The position numbers and the translations under genes are program-made. Source: Marasmius tenuissimus (Eukaryota > Basidiomycota > Agaricomycetes > Agaricales > Marasmiaceae). From it: DNA of 64,000 bases. Under the pieces are notes generated by a model. It was not told the origin of the DNA. It searched no databases and saw only the letters and a list, made by a program, of their open reading frames with translations. Each line of letters starts with the position of its first letter. Positions within the stretch are counted from its first letter, which is position 1. Of this stretch, positions 48,201 to 60,300 are shown one piece after another. Location of the stretch: contig JAQOTA010000015.1 in assembly GCA_029532415.1 (NCBI GenBank), positions 310,001 to 374,000 on the forward strand, in the 5' to 3' direction.

Positions 48201-51200
48201 GTGTGTACGGTTGCTAAAAGTAATCTTCTAGGCGATCCTGAAGCATTTTCCTTTCGCTAATTCGACAGATTGAGAGCTTTGACTTCCCTATCGTAGAGGG
48301 CGAGGGAGACTAAACAATGGTGATAGGAACGGGATCCACGTGGATCTAGTGGTCAGTCAGTGTGGGGGGAGGGTAATGACAACATGGAGGATGGCGCCAG
48401 TAAGCCAAAGAACGACTTTCGAGGCTGTGACGAGTCCAACAGGTTCGACTTCGGGACGTCTCAGAAAATTTGATATGAGTACTACTACTACAACGTACCT
48501 TTGAGCTCCATGTTCTGGCGGCCAGACTTCTCGACTCATCTACATTCGTATTCACCCATCGTTGATTTGCTCGGCTTGAAGGCCTTCCAGACACTATGTA
48601 ATATGTATGGCAAAAAGCTCGTCAAAATCTAACAAACAGCGGATGTTGGCCTGAGCAAAATGCTCACCTGGAGCATTAGCTATGTATTGCTGGAACTTTT
48701 GGTGTGAAGATGGTTTTCTGGTGTTGCTTGGAGCAGGTGCAAGTGAGCAAGGGGATATTGTAATGGTCATGGTAGTTGTGGGAAAAGATTCTAATTAGAC
48801 ACCGGCGGCTATACCTGGGCTATACTCACCTTCAACTCGACTCTCACAACGCCGTTACGTTCCCCACCCCCACTATGCTGTCGTATTCGAGAACTTGCTC
48901 CTTGAGCACCAATTTTGATGCACCAGGCGTTGCTTCAAGCTCATGACACAACAATCATACGACCCGAGAACACTGTAATGATCCCTTTTGGCTGTGGTGG
49001 GCAGGGTGAAAATGGCATTCTGAATCGGTTCGACTGATTTGGAACCTCTTCAACAGTCTCAACAGTGGAACTCGTGTCCTTGTTTGGAGGAAATACAGGC
49101 GAAATGGAGCTTTTTGTTTGTGAATGAGCGGAAGGGAGGCTGGGTTGGATTGTTTAAATAACCGTAAACCTCCATCTGATTAGCTCAAAGCCACTAGGAC
49201 GCGTGTATCTACCCACAACGGCGGCAAACGACCCAAATAGTATCAGCAGCTCTGGTCCCATGTACCCTCGCCGCCGTTTAACGTTCGTGCTACACCACTG
49301 GCTCGACTGAGTTTACCAGTCAGCCCCTCTGCGTATCCTCGATCTCGGGCTATCCGAACATATCTCTCTTTGATCCCTGTGTTCCTCCTATCCAATCCAG
49401 CCATGCGGCGTATCATATATCTTTTATACACCACGAACGTTTGAACATTTGCTGGCTAATGAATAAGGGGGCGCGTTCCAGGAGTCTTGTTTTAAGCGGC
49501 AATCAACCATAAACCGACCAAGTAAGGGTTTTCACATTGATTATGGCTCCATGTCGGTTCCAGCTTTGAAAACGCTCCTGCAGAGGTCGTGTTACTAGAG
49601 ACGATTGGGAGTTGAGGTTCCCGTTTACAGAGCACCCTTGATCAATGCTGTATATACGGACTGTGCACCGGGACATGTAGTCGGTGTATACTCCGTCCCT
49701 GGGTACTACCAGTGGCTTCACCTCTCCCATATTCCAAGCTCTCAGCCTTTTGCCATTCGAAAATCGGGGTTCTGTTCTTGAATCAAAGTCGGCGGGGTAT
49801 CGGATTCACGTACAGTCATACCGGTCATACCGAGCTCAGAGGTGAGAATCATTGCCAGCTCTGTTACGAATTCATTCATTCAAGAGTCAACAGGGCACCC
49901 ATCGTCCTCAATTCCTATGCACGGTTCTGAACTCTGTACCAGCCAAGACTGACCGTGATAAGTTTGCAGCTGTATCTTGTGAGACTCGAGGCTATGGAAA
50001 GAGTATTGCGTACTGAACCTGTCCCCCGGCAGTGGATATATGGGAATCGAGGTTGTTAAGGGGAGAGGTAGTCTCGAGTTGAAAGCTGGCTGACAAGGTG
50101 GTTTTGTCGCGCAAGTGTGGTAGCTTTCACGACGGAGAAGTGTAGAATGAAAGGCACGCCATGGATCAATTCATCCTTTTGCTCAATGGAGCTCAATATC
50201 TTCTCTTTACCAAGCGTTTCAAGAGGTCTTTCGACGTTGATTCGGTGCGTCTCTTCTTTTCAAAACCCCATGACGCAGACTCATGTCGCTACGGTCTATG
50301 GCTTCAGGCTCGCGGCCGATCGGAGTTCGAGGTTTATCCCACATTGGTATCGTACAATTGCTGGCAACTTTCCGTGCGAACTGGCTTCCAGATCAAACAC
50401 ATAGTTACTCGTCCTCCAATGTCATCAACTCTGTTGCTCATTGAATCTGAGGTGAAATTTTAGAATTATAAACAACAGAGCTCAAAGTACTTACCCCGCG
50501 GGCCATGCCATTCGAGTTTCTATCGAACCTCCAAGGTATCGGCGGGCTTGTGTAGCGGTACACAAGGATCGGTATGATCGCTATCACGGTCCTCTGAGGG
50601 ATCTGAATCAGGCGCGGATTGAGTCATTATATCAAGGTTGAAGTGGGAAGTTGTAATGTTCGGCGACCGAATCTCTTTATTTCCTCTCGAAACTGTCCAA
50701 ATCACTTCGTCAGCGTCCTCTTGCATTCTTAGCATGTTTATTCTTGACCTGGGTTGGCGTTCATAAATTTCGCACATTCTGAAGAGGCATACACACTCAC
50801 GGACGTGGGTTATATCTACACAGCCATTGTAAGTCAAAGGAAGGAGGCTCGCCACAATAACTAAACCCGACTTGCCTTCAAGATGTACCTATGTATTTCA
50901 GAGTCGTACCTAGTCAAGGAATTAAGAGAGGAATGCCAAATTGATATCCTAACGGCTCGTAGATTGAGGAAGAGCTAGCGGTTTCGTGATTATGAGGGCA
51001 CGCAACCGCCGAGTGGGATACTTTTAGGCAAAAAAAATACTCACCTTCAAGTCTAACACCGGGGTGTTGTAGACTTTCTCATTAGATCTACCGGTGTCTC
51101 CTTCCTAATGTATCCTATGAAAGGTAATTGACCCGTTAGCTCGAGACGAAGATGACCATCGTCAAAAGTAAGACCGACCTCCCCGGAGGATACCCTCAAC

Positions 51201-51779
51201 CTTCCTGTATCCACAAGTCCCTTGAACTTGTAGTACAACCGATATAGCGTTTGTGATCGAGCTCGTAAGAGCAAACAAGGCGTATCAGCAAGCTAGTACG
51301 ACTATTCAGGACCGAGTTCACGAGAATTCGCCGAACGTACAATTTTACTGCCATGTTACACAGCGCTACCCAGATAACCTCCCGGTGAGGGTTAGACCGG
51401 CCTTCGGGAGTGGAACTAGCTGGGTATTTAGGCGATTGAGACACTTGAGCCGCTAGATGAATCATGGGAGTCGCATTCAGTTGAGAGGCGGAGGAATGCT
51501 CACCGAACGAACCAAATGCCCATACCTGACTCGGGTGCCACTGAGCCAGCCGACAGCCTTTCCGACAAGCCTCGTTCTGAAAGCATATCGCCAATTCTGA
51601 GAGTGTTTTTCGTTTATGATTCGAGCTCTGGGGACTGGTACAAAGGTGAGAGAGTAGATCTAGAATAATACCAATCATGTACCACCCGACTCACTAACCA
51701 AAGTTCAATCGCATGATTCAAGATTACTACAAGAAGGGTGGGGGATGCCACTTTAAAGGGGCAAAAGCAAGAAATATCG
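45243..51779. other. Long stretch without a closed gene model
   Basis: Minus-strand frames with possible exon character occur at 46324-46545, 46812-47036, 50520-50855 (ending HKPADTLEVR) and 51053-51678 (YYKFKGLVDTGRLRVSSGEV). None carries a known motif and splice joins could not be fixed. The rest (for example 47040-48340 and 48600-50100) shows nothing I can support. Confidence 0.35.
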
Positions 51780-54075
51780 GAGTTGCTCATGGTTGTCCAA
51801 GCGCAAGTCGAGTTGTGGGCGCTATACTACGAAAATCCAGATTCAAATTTCAGATCCGGGCCGACCCCGATTCAAGTTCCTCATTTCACGACACTCATGA
51901 CCCCGATGCTCGATAACCTTGTCCACTATCTTTGGAACGTCGTTCTAATGAGACCAACATACAGCCAATCAGATGGCTGCCCTGATCATACGGATGAGGC
52001 CCAGGACTAGAGACAGATCGGATCCGGGAGATTGAAGGTGAAAAGTTGAGGGCGTCTATCGCAGCGGTGAGTGGTTTTATCGGGACCCAAACCACGTTTC
52101 TGACAGGCTTCCTTCATATCGATAAAAACTGCACCGGAATCTTGGATGCTGTATGAGTGGAGCGTTGCTGCGCCAGAAGGCGTGGACTTCGCATGTTTTA
52201 CATGCAGCTTCAATATGGGCTACTCTTGGGCATTCACCCAGGTTGTCTTTCTACCCCCATCTTCCCCCCTCCAGTACACTCACCCACTCACAAGTCAGAT
52301 GATATCTTTCTTTCGAAAGGCGAAGAGGACCACAGTTACAAGCGGGAGCGGGAGCTTCAGCCACGTTCAAGGAGATCAGATCAATTACACGACGACAATT
52401 GTACAAGCGGAGGAAAAGGAACGCACTGAGTTGGACGAGGTAAGCGGCTCGAGCTGTCCCCGGGGGGCCGCGTCTAATTTTTCCCTAGTTTTCCTATGTG
52501 AAGCGGGGCAATATTTGCAGGCTAAGGGATATCCACATAGACCAGTACCCGCGATGTTGGGACTATGCAGATGAATGTTGGTGGGGAGTTCGAGCCGATA
52601 GGCTAATTTGTGTGGCAGAACTTGTGGACCTACCGGGCAGAGCCTTCACAATGGTGGAATACAGGGGCCCGGATGCGAAAAAGGTACACCAGGGATTAAC
52701 TCGCTGTTTGTTCAATGAATGCTAAAACTTGCTCCAGGTGTTTGAGAAGGACCTCGCTATGTTCATGAGCGGACTGTGTGTATCAGCTCTCCTTGCATTG
52801 AGTGGATGCTCAAGTTGCTATAGAACCTTGAATGGACCTCAAATGTACGGTTACAACCGGTCAGGAATCCCATCGGTATTATTACACAATGGTACGGACC
52901 TGTTACATGCCATATTTTTATTTCCACTGATTTTCTCTGCAGAGCTGGTGCCAGCTGCAAAGTTGAATGCAGGGATTGCTGGAAGGGTGTATCTCCACAG
53001 TTTGTGTGTAAGTAGTCAGTACAATATCCGGATACAGTTGAATGAAATGATTACAGAGGCAGTTGCGTTGTAAGGATGGAGAACTGTGGTTGGATCCGGG
53101 GAGGGGAGTGTTTTGCCGTGGTCCATCGGGGCCAGAACTCGATGTGATGATTGGGGGTTTTGGCAATGCGGAGCTGCCCTTGACCGCAGAGCTCGTCCAA
53201 GAAGACATTCTGTTGTGCTTCTTGGCGAGCCTCAACTCGAAAGAAATTGATGACGTTGTCGTCCGTGGAGTCGCTTTTTCGGGTGCCTGGATTGAGGTGC
53301 CTGAACGAGTACTTCGGCCGACGGTCGTTTCGACGTCGACAAACACCCCCATCGCCGTCGTAAACAATGCCTGGAAGAGCGACGAGGATAGTCTTTCGGA
53401 TCGAAAACTGCTGGAAAATGGGCTGACAAGGTGGGTTCCAAAAAGCCATCCACTTCTTCCATCTAACATCTCGAGTAGATTCACACTCGCTGATGGAGAC
53501 TATCTTGGGTTGGAATGGAATTGGGATGCACGGCGGGCGTGGATGACGCAGGCCTGGAGGGTTTTTGGTGCGCGTGGGATTTCCTTGGACAAGGATCTAA
53601 GTGTTTACAGTGCGTCGTTGTTTTCCACTCCCTTCCACCTACTAACATCTCTCAGAGCTTGTCTTTCCTGATGCCGGGTTGTCTGGCAACCTTTCATACT
53701 CTAAAGCCCATCAACGATCCCAACAACCGATCTACCTTTTTGTCCGACCACCTCCTCTTGACCTGCGTCGTGGCTACACCTCTTCCGTTCATTTCTGGTC
53801 TCTCGATGAAGACGGCCACTCTCCGCTCTCCGATGACCTCTGCAACAACTTTGGCCTTCCAACAGAGCTCAGATTCTCTCAATACTTCATCTCATGGTCT
53901 TGTTCCAATGAAGCCTACCGCTCCCTACGCCAATATCAACTCCTTCGAGGGTTTGACCCCTCCACCACCGACTTCGCTCAATCTCTCGGATACGAAAACA
54001 TCTTCCAACCTCTGAGCGACTCCGATCGCTTTGCGCAGGTCAACCAAGGCTCGTTTCACCTATTCCTTCTCTACA
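51780..54075. repeat. Segmental repeat unit, copy 4 (truncated)
   Basis: It matches the other copies from about 51780 (tgctcatggttgtccaag) through the family A gene. Similarity stops abruptly at about 54075, within the last coding part, where unrelated sequence follows. Confidence 0.75.
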
Positions 54076-54122
54076 TGAAGGGTGCTAGGATTCGAACGAA
54101 AACGAGAGATGAGGTGGTTTGA
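52299..54122 (+). CDS. Family A protein, copy 4, with replaced C-terminus
   Basis: Starts MISFFRKAKRTTVTSGSG, closest to copy 1. All intron borders are present: exon 2 holds AFTMVEYRGPDAKK, followed by VFEKDLAMFMSGL, PQMYGYNRSGIPS, LWLDPGRGVFCRGPSGP, LVQEDILLCFLASLNSK, WNWDARRAWMTQAW, SVHFWSLDEDGHSPLSD and YQLLRGFDPSTTDFAQSL. After NQGSFHLFLLY the family sequence ends and the frame runs a further 16 codons (KGARIRTKTRDEVV) to a stop at 54120-54122. The tail ending FPYESL in copies 1 and 2 is therefore missing. Either this copy ends at the breakpoint of the duplication or an insertion displaced the rest. Both the helix-C-like segment and the Glu at the lysine position match the other copies. 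Confidence 0.74.
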
Positions 54123-55926
54123 TGGTCATGGCGGTTGTGGACAGAGTTTGGGCGCGCAGCCCGGGGCTCACCGGGATCTTGGACCCGACCTTCATGATCT
54201 GCCTCGAACTTTATTCTCGGGAATCGTATACAAAAACTGTCTCTCTTCTTGTATCTCAACTCTTAGAACCGTGGGTTGCAAGAAGTCGGAAATATTTCAA
54301 CCGTACGGCATAGCCTCAAGATTGAGACATCGTCCTTTCCGCTGGGTTGAGATGGAAATGGCACCCATTCATCCATCGGAGCCCATAACAAGCCGCTATA
54401 GCCATCCCAACAGCGTGATTTGGATGGCTAGGTCAAAATAGGAGGGAACCCAGAGCTGTGTCGAGGAATGTGGGCCGTGAAAATGGAGGTTGGGTTGGAT
54501 TTGACGAAGAAACTTTGGACAGTTCCGTTTGGTGGACTCAAGGCCCACAGAAACTGCTGTGAAATCATCCATAATACTGCCATTCCAATCTTGGAACTGA
54601 GAATTACTCGCGGCGGCGTATAATCCTTCTCACTCCCAGCGATTTTCGTGAGTTTTAAGATATATCATCTGCTCTCCTTCGGCTCACCTGGATCCTAAGT
54701 GTGCACTCTCTAGGCAGAAGACTTCGAGTGAATGGTTCTCTTTCCAAGTTCCCGCACCCCTCTACTCGCCTTTCCCGCTCCAACCCAACGTTGCAAGCGG
54801 AAAGACCGCCGTCCGAGTGGGCTTGTAGCCACGATGCGGCCAGAGACACCGCTCATGCCTACCACGTTCCCCAGTTCCAGCTCCTCGAAAATGCGCTGTC
54901 GACTTATATTTGCTGTCTGAACATCCGTGACTCGCCACTTCAGTTTGATCTTCCCATGTTTAGGACGGCCTTTCGCCATACCCATTTTCGGGTTTTCTGT
55001 GGCTCGTAACCCACGGAAACTGGAGGCAACAGACTCAATGTCAACCAAATCGAGGGGGGTGGGCGTAAACTGACCTGGTGCCCTCAATAAATTCTGCCTC
55101 AGGATGCATCAAGAGCGCACGGCGCGTATGAGGTGAGTTAACCCCAAAGTCACAGGTGAGTAGATAACTGATGCATTTGTAGTTCTGTATCGTCGGTCGA
55201 TATACGACCTGTGCTTTGCTTACCCGGTACAGAACTGCCCACACCAATGTTTGTCCGGCCCTCATCATCTCGGAGTCGAGTTGCGGCTGGGGTTACACCT
55301 CCAAATCGCAGTTGCCAGCGATATTATATGGTCAGTGTATTTTCGCCATCTAAACATCCATGAGCCACCACAAGCTCACCCTCGTCTTCTCTTTGAAAAG
55401 GTTCATGACACATTGTCTCCACACTGGTATCCGAGTTTTTCTCTTTACAACCCGCGGGTTGTCGAGGCGACAGATGCCGACTTCGGTCATATTGAGGGAG
55501 AGGAACGGAAACCGGCCTGCCTCGATCGGTTCTGAATCATGGATCACACGGTGAACGAATTGGCAATTCTGTTGCATTTGCGGCTCTACTGTGAGTCTAT
55601 AAACTACATACAAGCCATTGAACATCCAACGCCTTGCTTCTTCGGTACAGAACCGCTTAGGCGAATATCTCTCGAGGTGACATTCATACCTTCAAATATC
55701 TGAGTCCCAGACGACGCTCGGAACTCTGAGGATTACCCCTTCTTCATACCGTGGGCGGCCAGAGCTCGCGTCAAAGAGCACAGCAAGGTCAGCTTCGACT
55801 ACAACAGGACAAGCCTCACAGAACATCTCGGGTTGACACCGGATTTGAGTGAACACAGTGAACGAGGTCATAGAACAGTGTATTTATTGAGTACTGATAG
55901 TTGTGATTAAAATACTATCGGAAAAA
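54123..55926. other. Unassigned; minus-strand exon-like frames
   Basis: Minus-strand pieces at 54710-55087 (KGRPKHGKIKLKWRVTD), 55041-55268 (TRRALLMHPEAEFIEGT, followed by a GTCAGT donor) and 55350-55625 (NMTEVGICRLDNPRVVKRK) look like exons of one or two genes. No domain is recognised and the frames were not joined. Confidence 0.3.
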
Positions 55927-56853
55927 GTGAACGCTAGCGTGAACAGAAAAACAACAGCGGGGAACCGGGATAACTGAATAGACTCTGCGAAAACGAAATA
56001 CCAAGGGAAACCAGAATAAGACAACGGAACGGACCGGACAGGAATAAGTACGAGAGAGGGATGCGAAGCGATGATCAATCGACTCGAAGCCGCTCGCGGA
56101 GATCCTCTAAGCGCGAGAGAGAATGGAAGGGGCGTGGGCGTGGGGAACTGCTGGAAAAGTGAACACTGGTGTGAACAAAGAAATGTGCAACAACAGCGGG
56201 GAACTACAATAACTGAACAGACCCCGCGACAACGAGGTACCAGAGAACGAGAATAGAACAACAGAACGACCCGGGCAGGAATAAATATGAAAGAAGGATG
56301 CGACTCGAAGTCGCTCGCGAAGATCTTTCAACCGTGAAAGAGAATAAAAGGGGCATGGAGACTGCTGCAAGTGAACCCCAGTGTGAACAAAGAAATGTGC
56401 AAAAAAAAAGCGGGGAACTGGGATAACTGAACAGACCTCGCGAGTACGAGGTACCAACATGGGAACGAGAGAAGGACAACGGAACGAACTAGACAGGGAT
56501 AAATTTGAGAGAAGGGTGCGGTGATCAATCGACTCGAAGTCACTCGAAGTCGCTCGCGAGGATCCTCTGACCGTGAAAAAGAGTGGAAGGGGCATGGGGA
56601 ACTGCTGAAAAAGTGAACGCCAGTGTGAACAAAGAGATGTGCAACGAAAGCAGGGAACTGAGATAACTGAACAGACCCCGCGAGAACGAGGTACCAAGAT
56701 GAGAACGAGAATAGGATAACGGAACGACCCGGGCAGGGATAAATATGAGAGAAGGATGCGAGGCGGTGATCAATCGACTTGAAGTCGCTCGCGAAGATCT
56801 TTTAATTGTGAAAGAGACTGAAAGGGGCATGGGGAACTGCTGGAAAAGTGAAT
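55927..56853. repeat. Tandem repeat, four units of 212-242 bp
   Basis: Units begin at the word gtgaac at 55927, 56159, 56371 and 56613 and end near 56853. Every unit holds the same ordered landmarks: gtgtgaacaaag, gcggggaact, taactgaacagac, gaggtacca, gtcgctcgcg and ggggcatgg. Units differ by substitutions and small indels. Long minus-strand frames through it repeat the same peptide text and are a by-product of the repeat. Confidence 0.88.
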
Positions 56854-57347
56854 ACTATAGTGGGGAAACAAACTAAATGATCAAATGTCTGTTGGCTTCG
56901 CTGTGTATGGGATCCACAGCTACTAGTCCCTTGGGCCACGTAGAGACCAGACATTGTCCAAGGGTTGGGTAGCACATACCCGACGAGCATGAGTACACGA
57001 GGGCAAGGTAAACGTAAAGCAAGCAAAAGGGCAAGCACGAGGGAACCAAGATGGGAACAATAAATCAAAAGGGGTAGGAGAGGAAGTGCGACAACGGACT
57101 GAACAGGATCGAACAAGAGGACGCAGTAACGAGACAGAAGGGAACGGGACATGCATCATCTGTAAGCAGCGTAAAGGGAACATCCTGCAAAGTGAACAAC
57201 TACCCGCACAGGTCGAAGTAAAAGCAACACCAGAAAGATGAACACCGACCCACAAACAAGTGAATCAGGGGGCATATCAGGGGGAACTACAAGAATCGGA
57301 TCTTCAATGGTGCGGGAATGGGGTCGAGGGCAAAAGAATGTACATTG
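56854..57347. other. Spacer downstream of gene C
   Basis: No gene is seen. It would hold the 3' untranslated region of gene C, whose stop codon is at 57348-57350. Confidence 0.5.
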
Positions 57348-60300
57348 TCATTGGTTTTTGTTGTTCCGCCTCTGGCGTTTGACTTTACCGTTGCCTCCCC
57401 TCTTGTCGGGGGATACCACAGGGGTTGGGCGAGACTGCGGACGCTTTTTACGCTTTTTTGGAGGAGTTTGATGCTCCTCAATTTGACCTTGCACCTCCAT
57501 CTGCTTTCTTTTCATCCCCCTCGTGAATTTCGGAGACTTCTTTGAGGTTTGGCCCACATGGAGCTTTGGCTTTGTGGGCGTCGCTGGATTTGCGGCAACC
57601 GCCGAAGTGGTCGCTTTGACAGCGGTTTCTATTTGGCGGATCTTATTAGGGGCAAGGAATTCAATCAAGGATGAACGTGAACGTACGTTGGTCCTCATCG
57701 TCGATATCGAATTCTCCGTCGGGGTCCTCCAAGGAAACATCTATCGACGAGTAAATGAAGGGTAATTAAGGTTTGAAGAATCCTGAAGTTGCGCACCTGA
57801 GAGGCCATCATTTGTGCCATAAAGGCCAGTATTAAATGGGTCGATCACCATTGCATCATCTTCAGAGGCTGATGCGAATTCTTCCTCGTGCGCCGAGGTC
57901 GCAGAAGGAGCTTGAAATGACCAGTTAGGGAGGGTAGACCTGAGACAACAAGTGAGCCCACCAGAAGCGCCATCCAACTCCTTTGCGGGCTCTGCTCCGC
58001 CATCCGAGACCATGGACGCAGCTGATAATGTGAAGTTAGAGGTGAGTCGAGGAGGCTTCAATGATTGAACACACCGAAACCGCCGTTCGGCACCTCTTCG
58101 GGGTTCTCTCCATTAGCCGCCGTGGGCAGAGCTTCTCACGAAAAGTCAGGGAGTGTTAAGCAGTAAAGAGGGTTCAGCTATCAGCTAACCAATGTCACTT
58201 CGTGGGCCAGCTGGCACCTCCTCCTTTCCAATAATCGGGGCGGTAACTGAAAGGAAGTCAGAACGGCGTGAAACGAGGGAAACAAATGAACTGACCAGCT
58301 CCGGTGTTCACTCGACCCTCCGGTTCACTTTCCTTCCCGCCAGCCGGGGCTGCAGGAGAACCTGTAAATTATCAGTCAGGGAGAGGTAGGCCTGAAGAAA
58401 CAAGTGAACATACCGGAAGCACCGTTCACCTGTGGGGGCTCATTGACCGGAACCATGGTCACATCTGGAAGAGGGAAATCAGAGAGCGTTGAGTAGCTAG
58501 AGGGGTGAATGAACTCGCCAGAATCGCTCGACGGGATAGCTCGCACGACATCCTTTTCAATGATCGGAGCGGTATCTGGAAAGAAGTCAGAATGGGGTGA
58601 AACGAGGGAAACAAGTGAACTGACCAACTCCGGCGTTCACTTGACCCTCCGGTTCACTCTCCTTCCCGCCAGTCTGGGCTGTAGGGACCAATGCGACCGT
58701 CTTTTCGATGGCAGGGACTACAGCTGGGGGAGGAAGTCAGAATAGGTTGAAACGAGCAAAACAAGTGAACTAACCAGCAATGTTCACTTGAGTGGCTGGC
58801 ATCTCTTTCCCTTTAGTCGGGGTTGTAGAAGAGACTGGAAACGATTAGTCAGGGAGGGTTGAATCTCCGGAAGGAAAGTGAACGTACCAGTGGCACCGTT
58901 CAGTTCTTTTGGGGGGTCTGCTCCGCCAACCATGGCTGAGAATGGGAAGTCAGAACGAGGCGAACCGAGAGAAGCGAATCAACATACAGGAGCCAACATT
59001 TGGCGTCTGTTCGGGCTGCTGATCGCCAGGAGAAGTGGTTATACAACCTGAGCGTAGAAGATGACCGAAGGGAACGAATATCAGCGGGGGGAGCGAACGT
59101 ACCTCTAGCAGGGGCGTCATTCACTGACTGAACTTGACTTTCGCCAAGAGGGGCTGCTTCGAAATCTGAGGACAATAGGCAAGCCGAGAGAATGTAGTTA
59201 CTCACTGTCTCGATCAGTCGAGTTGGCAGACCTACCCGTTGATTGGGGTAGAAATACAAAGGTATCATCTCGTGGGGCGACTAGGAAGTCCACCAACAGC
59301 TGCCTCTCGTGTCGTTGTAGGGTTCGGGGAGGTGCAAGCGCGATGGGGAGTTTAAATTTTTTCGTGTCGTAGTAGCATTCTGGATGCTTGGCTATATCGT
59401 CGTATGGGAGAGACGAACCAAAGCCTACTAAATCTGTACATGCAACCTTAGTGATGGACTGTGTAGTTGAATGTTTGACTTACACCAGAGGCAGTCGAGC
59501 AACGATTCCAGCATATCCATGAGATCAGTGAAGGTCGTGTTGTCAACATCCACTCCTTGGAGAGTAGGGATTTTTGACCCCTTGAACGTCTTTAGCCGAG
59601 GATCCAACACGGGCTTGGGGCCGCGAGGGTTCACTTTGTGACAATCAGTGACCTGGTACAACTTGGGGGAAAGCGGAGCCTTACACTTTATCACGCGGGC
59701 ACACCATTGTCCCCATGCAGCTACAACACTGTCTTTCACCCCTCCATCGTTGTCCTTAAAAAATTTCTTGTTTTCTCTCCCAAGGCAGCGACTGGACACC
59801 TCATAGCTGCAAGTACGACAAATCAGTGACGAGCGATACGATTGAGATCGAGAGCTCACATGCTGCCCGCCATGGCATTTTCATTGTCTCTAAAACCGGC
59901 GTAGACAACTACCTCCATGTTTCCAAGAGCGCCGGACTTGGCGATGTCGTACAACAGCGCAAAGATACCTTTGCCGAAGGCCTGCTGGTTACTGCAAAAC
60001 GAAGGATCATTGGATTGACTGTGTCCGGTTCTATGAGAAGAGAGAACTTACATTTCTAGGTCGAAGACCTGCTCTTTCTCGGCATAGCTGGCTTTCTCTT
60101 CTTCGCTCAATGCCTCCCATAGATTGCTGACCGCGAGTTTGTGCAGACCGCCGTTGTTGCCGTTGGCGAGCTCCAGTTCTTCCTCTCGCAGGCGCTTCGT
60201 TTCCTCCCGGATCTTCTCTCCCTGAGCCGCTTTGAATTGTTCCTTTGGCGTTAACGCACGTAGGCCTGCTAATTTCTGGAGAGCCTTCGACAATGGGAGG

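Noticed and set aside
56107..56830. Long minus-strand reading frames rich in Ser, Phe and Arg
   Set aside because: They run through the four tandem units and repeat the same text; they come from the repeat and carry no domain.
57348..57740. Separate minus-strand gene starting at 57740 with a basic protein
   Set aside because: Splice signals and frame join it to the upstream exons as the last exons of gene C; it is not an independent gene.
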